From the NCBI GenBank assembly GCA_020063545.1, contig JAGUUF010000285.1, positions 1 through 10,850 of the forward strand: a stretch of 10,850 bases of DNA, read 5' to 3'. The notes under the pieces are model-generated. The model had not been told where the DNA came from and did no database searches. It worked only from the letters and a program-made list of their open reading frames with translations. Both the position numbers and the translations under genes were made by a program. This DNA comes from Cytophagales bacterium. Its GTDB lineage: Bacteria > Bacteroidota > Bacteroidia > Cytophagales > Cyclobacteriaceae. Positions 5,987 through 10,850 of this stretch are shown here, in pieces. Every line of letters starts with the position of its first letter. The first letter of the stretch is position 1.

Positions 5987-7522
5987 CTAATTCTCTTCCG
6001 AAAAATCTGCAAACGCTTTCTTGAGATCTTTGTTGGTGTATTCACGCTGCTGCTTTTTATACGCATCCAGTTCGAGCAATACAATGCGCTGGTCGTTCAG
6101 GATGGTTCGCAACTTATCGATATCCTTTTCAAAATCAACCGACCTGCGGGCTGATTTCTGAACATACTTTCGTGCGAACTCGTCACCGGCCGATTGTGCT
6201 TTGTTTCGGATATCCACATTGATTTTGATTTTGTCCATAATGTCTTCTTTCGATTTACCGATTACCTCGGTAGCTTCCAGCGTGTTCATGGTAAGTACCG
6301 TTGTGCCGCCAACGGCCGAAACCACTTTAGCCTGATCGGTTTCGAACATAACCGGTGAAAAGCCCGTAACCGCTCCCAATGAGGCATTTACAACTGAACG
6401 CTTTTTCTTTCCCTTTTTTGCCTTCCGGTAATCAATATTTAGTTTTTTCTGGTTTTCATCAAGCAGGTTTATCAACTCCAGCGCACTTAACAGGCTGTTC
6501 CGGTATTTTTGGTATTGAAGGGCATCTTTCATAATCAGGTTTTCGGCATCCAACACAACCATGGTTACCTTTTTCTGAGTGCGGTTGCCTGATTTGTCAA
6601 GGGCGAAGAACACCAACTCAATCTTCAGACTTTTCTGGGCATCGTCAACAAAGTCATACCCGGGAGTCCAGATAAATTCGTATTGCAACTGTGTGTTCTC
6701 CTTCAGTGCTGACGTAGGGATTCGCAGGTCGGATGGAATAAGGCCAACACTTCGCACATCATCATCTCCGTTCGGGTCGGAGACATAAAGTTTCAGGCTT
6801 ATGGTGGCATCTTCTTTAATGGTAAACACCGAATCCCCCGGTACAATTAAAATTTCGGGCGGTAAATCCAACTGAGTTTGGGCAATACGCAACTTGCCGC
6901 GGGTTTCGGCTTTTGAGGGTTGATCCTGTACGATAAATTCAATTGTAACCGGAGTATTCCTGAGTGAGTTAAACTGGTTGCGCGAGGGGGTCCAGGTGAC
7001 CAGTCCCTGCGAAGTGAGGACGGCACCTTCCGGCATGGTGGATGAAATCGATTTGAAAACCACGGGGTCGCCATCGGGGTCGGTAACATACTCTGCGGGT
7101 ATCTGGTAACTGTTTCGGGTAGCCTGTTTAACATAGAAAACTGGCAACTCCTCAAGTATCGGTGGACGATTTATATGACGAATTGTAAATGTTAATGTTT
7201 TCCGGATACGGGTGCCATCCTTCCACAGCCCGGTAACCGCAAATGAAAACTCCCGGGTTTGTTCAATCCGGTCAACCAGGCTGTATGCAGGTGTCCAAGT
7301 GAAATTGCCGATGGAGTCAACCTGGATACCCAGGTTTTCGTGCCCCGATAGTGAAATGCTTTGCAGGCCTGCCTGGGGTAAAGCCTGTATCTTAAAGGTA
7401 ATCAGTTCGCTTTCGTTACGCGTGTTCCATCCGGTCGAATCCGGAAATACCAGGTCGTGCCCGTTTTGTGCCAACACTACATTGGCCATCATAAAAAAAG
7501 CCGTATAAAAAATTCCCCTCAC
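5987..7522 (-). CDS. Secreted protein with three tandem cadherin/Ig-like 'WTP' modules
   Basis: 511 residues from a GTG start (7522), chosen because it gives a full signal peptide: a hydrophobic stretch with probable cleavage after VLA at 16-18. Three beta-sandwich modules follow, each ending in a shared signature: FTWTPAY 74-80, VTWTPSR 175-181, FIWTPGY 283-289. Acidic DPDGDP (148-153) and DPNGDD (249-254) resemble calcium-binding loops of cadherin-type repeats. The last 180 residues differ: a basic patch KKGKKKR (369-375), two weakly hydrophobic segments (about 376-412), and a charged, probably coiled-coil tail to the end. No catalytic domain or T9SS sorting tail is visible. A role in periplasmic or surface assembly or binding is likely, but no specific function is supported. 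Confidence 0.75.
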   Translation of the reverse strand: MRGIFYTAFFMMANVVLAQNGHDLVFPDSTGWNTRNESELITFKIQALPQAGLQSISLSGHENLGIQVDSIGNFTWTPAYSLVDRIEQTREFSFAVTGLWKDGTRIRKTLTFTIRHINRPPILEELPVFYVKQATRNSYQIPAEYVTDPDGDPVVFKSISSTMPEGAVLTSQGLVTWTPSRNQFNSLRNTPVTIEFIVQDQPSKAETRGKLRIAQTQLDLPPEILIVPGDSVFTIKEDATISLKLYVSDPNGDDDVRSVGLIPSDLRIPTSALKENTQLQYEFIWTPGYDFVDDAQKSLKIELVFFALDKSGNRTQKKVTMVVLDAENLIMKDALQYQKYRNSLLSALELINLLDENQKKLNIDYRKAKKGKKKRSVVNASLGAVTGFSPVMFETDQAKVVSAVGGTTVLTMNTLEATEVIGKSKEDIMDKIKINVDIRNKAQSAGDEFARKYVQKSARRSVDFEKDIDKLRTILNDQRIVLLELDAYKKQQREYTNKDLKKAFADFSEEN

Positions 7523-7577
7523 GGTTGGTTTACCATAAAAGTGGCCGCAAATTTAGCAAGACAATCGCGCTATCGGT

Positions 7578-7922
7578 ATGGCAGGTAAGAAAAAGGCCCC
7601 ACACAAACCAAATTTCTTTGAGGATGTATATGCAGTGGCCAGGCTTATACCGAAAGGCCGCGTAACAAGTTATGGTGCTATTGCAAGCTACCTGGGCACC
7701 AAAATGAGTTCGCGCATGGTGGGCTGGGCCATGAATGGCGCCCCTAAAGGAGTACCCGCCCACCGGGTTGTAAACCGCAATGGCCTGCTTACGGGTAAGC
7801 ACCATTTTAAAACACCTTACATGATGCAGCAATTGCTGGAGAAAGAGGGCATTAAAGTAGTCAGCGACAAAATCCAGCGGTTTACCGACATTTTCTGGGA
7901 TCCATCGCGAGAACTCCCCTGA
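7578..7922 (+). CDS. Alkyltransferase-like (ATL) DNA repair protein, MGMT family without the acceptor cysteine
   Basis: 114 residues, the DNA-binding half of the O6-alkylguanine-DNA alkyltransferase fold. Visible features: helix-turn-helix region with IPKGRVTSYGAIASYLG (24-40, with Tyr32), the arginine-finger segment SSRMVGWAM (44-52, Arg46), and the active-site motif as PAHRV (60-64) instead of PCHRV. With alanine at position 61 it cannot take up a methyl group itself. ATL proteins of this kind bind O6-alkylguanine tightly, flip the base, and hand the lesion to nucleotide excision repair (established for the family). It is divergent from the repeat-protein gene, with 55 bp between the starts. 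Start: ATG 7578, no Shine-Dalgarno seen. Confidence 0.9.
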   Translation: MAGKKKAPHKPNFFEDVYAVARLIPKGRVTSYGAIASYLGTKMSSRMVGWAMNGAPKGVPAHRVVNRNGLLTGKHHFKTPYMMQQLLEKEGIKVVSDKIQRFTDIFWDPSRELP

Positions 7923-7934
7923 AACCTGCTCAAA

Positions 7935-7961
7935 TCCGGAATTCACCCTCCCAATTCTGGA
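7935..7961 (+). terminator. Possible terminator after the ATL gene
   Basis: A stem TCCGGAATT / AATTCTGGA with one G-T pair and a nine-base loop begins 13 bp after the ATL stop and is followed by ATTTT only. The short T run makes it a weak intrinsic terminator. Confidence 0.45.
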
Positions 7962-7994
7962 ATTTTCAACCGGCCAAAGCCTGAAATTTTGCAA

Positions 7995-8008
7995 AAACAG
8001 GCCTGTTT
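7995..8008. promoter_or_regulatory. Perfect 14-bp palindrome upstream of the small exported protein gene
   Basis: AAACAGGCCTGTTT is exactly self-complementary and lies 53 bp before the start at 8061. Its symmetry would suit a dimeric repressor. It could instead act as a second hairpin ending the ATL transcript, as it is followed by CTT. No direct evidence decides between these. Confidence 0.3.
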
Positions 8009-8060
8009 CTTACACGGCATAAGGATTGGCATAGGTAGCCGAAACTGAAGTGTAAAACCT

Positions 8061-8384
8061 ATGAAAAAGATCATTCTGCTGCTGGCCCTTAGCCTCCTTC
8101 TGGCCACGGTTATGTCCCTGTCAGCGGCTGTAATACCAAGCAGGCACGAGGAGGTAGTGGATGTCGTTAACACCAAATACAAGAATCTGTTTGTTTTTAA
8201 AGCCGAACGAAAATTAATCGGTGCCAAAGTGGAAGTGTTCTCGATGAATGGCGACCTGGTAACAGCCCAGCGATTACACCGTAGAAAAATGATCATTGAC
8301 TTCTGCGATGTGAAGTTTGGTGAATACACCATACGCATAACAAAAGGCAATGAAAAGCAGGAGTTTCATTATGTGAAGAAATAA
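8061..8384 (+). CDS. Small exported protein with a sorting-domain-like beta-sandwich
   Basis: 107 residues. Residues 1-22 form a clear Sec signal peptide (MKKIILLLALSLLLATVMSL, then SAA). The mature part ends with IGAKVEVFSMNGDLVTAQ (53-70), then FGEYTIRITKGNEKQEFHYVKK (86-107). This 'V-x-V-F-s-x-x-G ... G-x-Y-x-I-x-I' order matches the short beta-sandwich of T9SS type A sorting domains and of related stand-alone Bacteroidota proteins (family resemblance, not proof). There is almost no cargo before the domain, so it is either a free-standing member or a very small secreted protein. It is followed by three hairpins that end its transcript. Start: ATG with a good signal peptide. Confidence 0.7.
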   Translation: MKKIILLLALSLLLATVMSLSAAVIPSRHEEVVDVVNTKYKNLFVFKAERKLIGAKVEVFSMNGDLVTAQRLHRRKMIIDFCDVKFGEYTIRITKGNEKQEFHYVKK

Positions 8385-8400
8385 TTCCGCCTGGCGGAAT
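8384..8400 (+). repeat. Short inverted repeat right after the small exported gene
   Basis: ATTCCGCC-T-GGCGGAAT, an 8-bp perfect inverted repeat beginning in the last base of the stop codon. It lacks a T run, so it probably stabilises the mRNA end or is a small repeat unit. Confidence 0.5.
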
Positions 8401-8409
8401 ACCAGCAAC

Positions 8410-8429
8410 ACCAACGTGGGGTTGGTTTT
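8410..8429 (+). terminator. Second hairpin, with a short T run
   Basis: ACCAAC-GTGGG-GTTGGT followed by TTT, a 6-bp stem in the + direction. It is weak alone but sits between two other hairpins. Confidence 0.45.
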
Positions 8430-8436
8430 AATCGGG

Positions 8437-9912
8437 TTAAGGTCGTTCCGAAATTTCGGAATGGCCTTTTCCTTTTTTATAGGCGATCAGCCAAAGTCCG
8501 GCAAACGTAATCAGGCCGTTAATGATGAGTATTTCAATGCTGATAACATACCCGTTGAACCATGCGGGGGCGTTTACGCTGAGGATGTACGACAATAGAG
8601 GCGACAACACGCAGACAACCGGCACCAGTTTATCGCGCACACGGTATGTGGTAAATAATCCAAACGTGAAAAGACCCAGCAAAGGTCCGTATGTGTAACC
8701 GGCAATTCCCAGCACGGCATCAATTACGGCCCGGTTATTCACTTCTTTAAAAATCAGAATGATTAGCAGGAACAGCACTGAAAAGCCGATGTGCACGTAA
8801 AACTTCTGGCGCTGCTTTACCGGTTCGCTTTTGTTTTTGAAATTCAGGAAGTCAATACAAAACGAAGTGGTTAAACCGGCCAGGGCCGAGTCCGCGCTGG
8901 CATAGGAAGAAGCCGTAATGCCAAGAATAAAGAAAATTCCAACCAGCATCCCGAATTCGTTCAGTGCCAGGCGGGGGAAGAGTTCATCGGATACGGCAGG
9001 AATGGCCAGGTTGTTTTTTGTGCTGTACATGTACAGCAAGGCTCCCAGTGTTAAGAACATCAGGTTAACTACTACAATAATATTGCTGAGCCAGAACATG
9101 TTTTTCTGGGCATCCTTTAACGTGCGGCAAGTTAGGTTTTTTTGCATAATTTCCTGGTCCATGCCGGTCATGGTCAGTGCAATGAAGGCTCCGCCAAGAA
9201 ATTGTTTCCAGAAATAGAGTGGTGATTTAACATCATCAAAGTAAAACATGCTGGCATACTTGCTTTCGCGGATGGTTTGCACCATTTCGCCAAAGGAGAG
9301 ATCCAAACGTGTGGCAATCTGCCATACGGCAATAGCTACGGCCGATACAAGAAAGAACGTTTGAAACGTGTCCGTCCACACAATGGTTTTAATACCTCCG
9401 CGAAAGGTGTAAATCCATATCAGCACAATGGTGGTGGCTACGGTAACAAAAAACGGGATGTTCCAGGCATCGAACAGAAAGAGTTGAAGCACCGTGGCCG
9501 CCAGGTACAGGCGAAGCGAAGAGCCAATCGTTCGTGAAACAAGAAAGAAAAAAGCCCCGGTTTTGTACGACCAGAAACTGAACCGTTGTTCAAGGTATGT
9601 GTAGATGGAAACAACATTAAGCCGGTAATACAGTGGCATCAGCACTCCGATTATCGCCCAATAGCCGAGCACATAGCCGAGCACCACCTGGAAGTACCCG
9701 AACCCGATTTTACCCACGTTGCCCGGCACGGAAATAAAGGTTACCCCCGACAGCGAGGCCCCGATCATTCCAAATGCCACCAGGTACCAGGGCGATTGCC
9801 GGTTAGCGGTAAAAAACGTGTCGGTGGTTGCGCCCTTTGATGTGAAATAGGAAATCAGAATGAGCACCAGGAAATAAATGCTGATGACGGTGATAATAAA
9901 AGCCGGTGACAT
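8437..9912 (-). CDS. Sodium:solute symporter (SSS/SLC5 family)
   Basis: 491 residues, strongly hydrophobic, with about 13 membrane helices, the standard size and topology of the family. TM1 begins near residue 5. GASLSGVTFISVPG at 51-64 is the discontinuous helix near the substrate and sodium site. GGIKTIVWTDTFQ at 172-184 is the family signature 'GG-x-x-x-V-x-WTD-x-x-Q'. TASSYASADSALAGLTTS at 333-350 is the region with serine ligands of the second sodium site. The protein would couple sodium entry to uptake of an organic solute across the inner membrane; the substrate (sugar, amino acid, sialic acid or other) cannot be told. Upstream, TTTG with 18 bases to TATTCTTTG is an imperfect -33/-7 promoter. 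It is divergent from clpS. Confidence 0.92.
   Translation of the reverse strand: MSPAFIITVISIYFLVLILISYFTSKGATTDTFFTANRQSPWYLVAFGMIGASLSGVTFISVPGNVGKIGFGYFQVVLGYVLGYWAIIGVLMPLYYRLNVVSIYTYLEQRFSFWSYKTGAFFFLVSRTIGSSLRLYLAATVLQLFLFDAWNIPFFVTVATTIVLIWIYTFRGGIKTIVWTDTFQTFFLVSAVAIAVWQIATRLDLSFGEMVQTIRESKYASMFYFDDVKSPLYFWKQFLGGAFIALTMTGMDQEIMQKNLTCRTLKDAQKNMFWLSNIIVVVNLMFLTLGALLYMYSTKNNLAIPAVSDELFPRLALNEFGMLVGIFFILGITASSYASADSALAGLTTSFCIDFLNFKNKSEPVKQRQKFYVHIGFSVLFLLIILIFKEVNNRAVIDAVLGIAGYTYGPLLGLFTFGLFTTYRVRDKLVPVVCVLSPLLSYILSVNAPAWFNGYVISIEILIINGLITFAGLWLIAYKKGKGHSEISERP
8439..8479 (+). terminator. Strong terminator overlapping the end of the convergent symporter gene
   Basis: A near-perfect 15-bp stem (8439-8468, centred on CCGAAATTTCGG, with two G-T pairs) is followed by a pyrimidine tract TTCCTTTTTT. 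It would end the + strand transcript of the small exported gene. On the - strand the same bases encode the last eight residues of the symporter (HSEISERP) and its stop. Confidence 0.75.
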
Positions 9913-9967
9913 GGTGCAAAGAATAGGGAATTCAGTTGAATTGCAAATTTCAGCGTAAAATGCTCCA

Positions 9968-10000
9968 TTTAGGGAATTGCCTTAACTATTTCTAATTTTG
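9968..10000 (+). promoter_or_regulatory. Bacteroidota-type promoter of clpS-recR
   Basis: TAATTTTG at 9993-10000 fits the phylum's -7 consensus TAnnTTTG exactly. TTTA at 9968-9971, 21 bases upstream, is a weak -33 element. The box ends only six bases before the clpS ATG, so the mRNA would have almost no leader. Confidence 0.5.
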
Positions 10001-10006
10001 GGGGTT

Positions 10007-10297
10007 ATGATACGACTTGGTACAACAACACGTGAACAGGAACGCGTAGAGGTGCTGGAAACGGTTGAAACCACCGAGTTGCTTGACCTGGTGGTGTTCA
10101 ATGACGACTTCAATACGTTTGATCATGTTATTGATATACTCATCCGCGTGTGCAGGCACACCGTAGAGCAAGCCGAACAGTGCACCTGGATTATCCACCA
10201 TAAAGGAAAGTGCACGGTAAAACACGGAACCCTGGCTGAGCTTAAACCAATGCGGGATGCTATTTGTGAAGCAGGAATTGATGCGCGAATAATTTAA
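10007..10297 (+). CDS. clpS: ClpS, adaptor of the Clp protease (N-degron recognition)
   Basis: 96 residues from ATG 10007; a TTG nine bases earlier lies in the promoter box and was not used. ClpS binds proteins with destabilising N-terminal residues and delivers them to the ClpA/ClpC unfoldase for degradation. The core LVVFNDDFNTFDHVIDIL (28-45) carries the substrate-binding N32-D33-D34. IIHHKGKCTV (62-71) supplies the pocket histidine H64, matching H66 of the E. coli protein. The gatekeeper methionine of E. coli (M40) is Phe38 here. The first 20 residues are the flexible extension that engages the unfoldase. Its stop is 7 bp before recR, so the two are probably co-transcribed. Confidence 0.95.
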   Translation: MIRLGTTTREQERVEVLETVETTELLDLVVFNDDFNTFDHVIDILIRVCRHTVEQAEQCTWIIHHKGKCTVKHGTLAELKPMRDAICEAGIDARII

Positions 10298-10304
10298 CAA
10301 AACA

Positions 10305-10850
10305 GTGGATTACTCCTCCAAACTTATTGAAGAAGCCGTAAACCAGGTTTCGCGCCTTCCGGGTATCGGAAAGAAAACCGCGCTGCGCCTGGTGTTGCAC
10401 CTGGTGAAAGAGAAGGAGGAAAGCACCTTTTCATTAACCGAAGCCTTGAATAAGCTACGGTCCAACATCCGGTTTTGCAGGCATTGTCACAATATTTCCG
10501 ATGCCGAAGTGTGCTCCATCTGTGCCGGTGCAAAACGCGACCGATCCATGTTGTGCGTGGTGGAAGACGCCAACGATGTACTAGCTATTGAAAATACTTC
10601 GCAGTTTAACGGCCTTTACCATGTGCTGGGCGGGGTTATATCACCGATTAATGGTATCGGGCCGGGTGAATTAAAAATCGAATCGCTTATCAACAGGCTC
10701 AACCACGGGCAATCCGAAATAAGAGAAGTCATCCTGGCATTAAGCCCGACACTGGAAGGCGACACCACGGCATTTTACATTCACAGGCGGGTTAAAGATC
10801 TTCCGGTTAAAGTCAGCGTTATTGCCCGCGGTGTGCCCGTTGGCGGTGAG
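10305..10850 (+). CDS. recR: RecR recombination mediator, 3' end outside the window
   Basis: 182 codons are visible of about 200 expected. RecR with RecO (and RecF) loads RecA on single-stranded gaps during repair. Domains in order: helix-hairpin-helix RLPGIGKKTALRL (17-29); four-cysteine zinc finger C58-x2-C61-x8-C70-x2-C73; Toprim domain from LCVVEDANDVLAIE (83-96) through the HVLGGVISPINGIGP segment (106-120). The start must be GTG 10305: an in-frame stop lies at 10290-10292, no ATG lies between, and VDYSSKLIEEAVN aligns with the usual RecR N-terminus. It begins 7 bp after the clpS stop. Confidence 0.95.
   Translation, partial: MDYSSKLIEEAVNQVSRLPGIGKKTALRLVLHLVKEKEESTFSLTEALNKLRSNIRFCRHCHNISDAEVCSICAGAKRDRSMLCVVEDANDVLAIENTSQFNGLYHVLGGVISPINGIGPGELKIESLINRLNHGQSEIREVILALSPTLEGDTTAFYIHRRVKDLPVKVSVIARGVPVGGE

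Noticed and set aside
5839..6024. Short + strand open frame starting in the hairpin insert
   Set aside because: It is 61 codons running through the tRNA-arm copy and into the end of the repeat-protein gene on the opposite strand, with low-complexity composition and no start signal.
6847..7155. Second - strand frame inside the WTP repeat gene
   Set aside because: A same-strand frame entirely inside a well-supported secreted-protein gene; proline- and arginine-rich as expected for a shadow frame.
9277..9537. Open frames on the + strand across the symporter gene
   Set aside because: They are complementary to a clear membrane transporter and have the polar, His/Arg-rich make-up typical of antisense shadows.
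9998..10006. TTG as an earlier start for clpS
   Set aside because: It lies within the TAATTTTG promoter box; ATG 10007 gives the normal ClpS N-terminus.
1..10850. CRISPR array, insertion sequence or rRNA
   Set aside because: No regularly spaced repeats, transposase motifs or rRNA-like sequence was seen on either strand.

Overview
The window looks like a chromosome segment of a Bacteroidota bacterium, most likely a cytophagia-type one (inference). The signs are an integrase of the Bacteroides tyrosine-recombinase type lacking the first catalytic arginine, a tRNA gene without an encoded CCA end, start codons mostly without a Shine-Dalgarno sequence, a good TAnnTTTG-type promoter box before clpS, a secreted protein built of tandem 'WTP' cadherin/Ig-like modules, and a clpS-recR gene pair.

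Left part (1 to about 5683): one end of an integrated genetic element sitting at the 3' end of a tRNA-Ser(UGA) gene. On the + strand are the tail of an unidentified gene, a 541-residue P-loop ATPase with a duplicated N-terminal helical module and a Cys/His cluster, and a three-TM holin of the gene-transfer-agent type. On the - strand, reading away from the tRNA, are a tyrosine integrase, a four-TM membrane protein with a C-terminal C2H2 zinc finger, a strong terminator, and a SIR2-like gene broken by a one-base frameshift. The SIR2 and zinc-finger genes occupy the usual cargo position between phage-like functions and the integrase, so they are the best candidates here for an anti-phage or element-protection function. 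The other end of the element, and so its second attachment site, lies outside the window.

Junction (5440-5990): an integrase control region with several short repeats, a perfect 13-bp-stem terminator, tRNA-Ser, and then, about 60 bp upstream of the tRNA, a copy of the tRNA anticodon arm split inside the anticodon by a 22-nt hairpin-forming insert. This last piece is the oddest sequence structure in the window.

Right part (5987-10850): ordinary chromosome. It holds a secreted cadherin/Ig-like repeat protein (-), a divergent alkyltransferase-like DNA repair protein whose acceptor cysteine is replaced by alanine (+), a small exported protein with a sorting-domain-like fold (+), a run of three hairpins ending in a strong terminator, a sodium:solute symporter (-), and divergently the clpS-recR pair (+), with recR cut by the window end. 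No rRNA, CRISPR array or insertion sequence was seen, and no gene-free stretch exceeds 300 bases; the longest, about 216 bases between tRNA-Ser and the repeat protein gene, holds the anticodon-arm copy.
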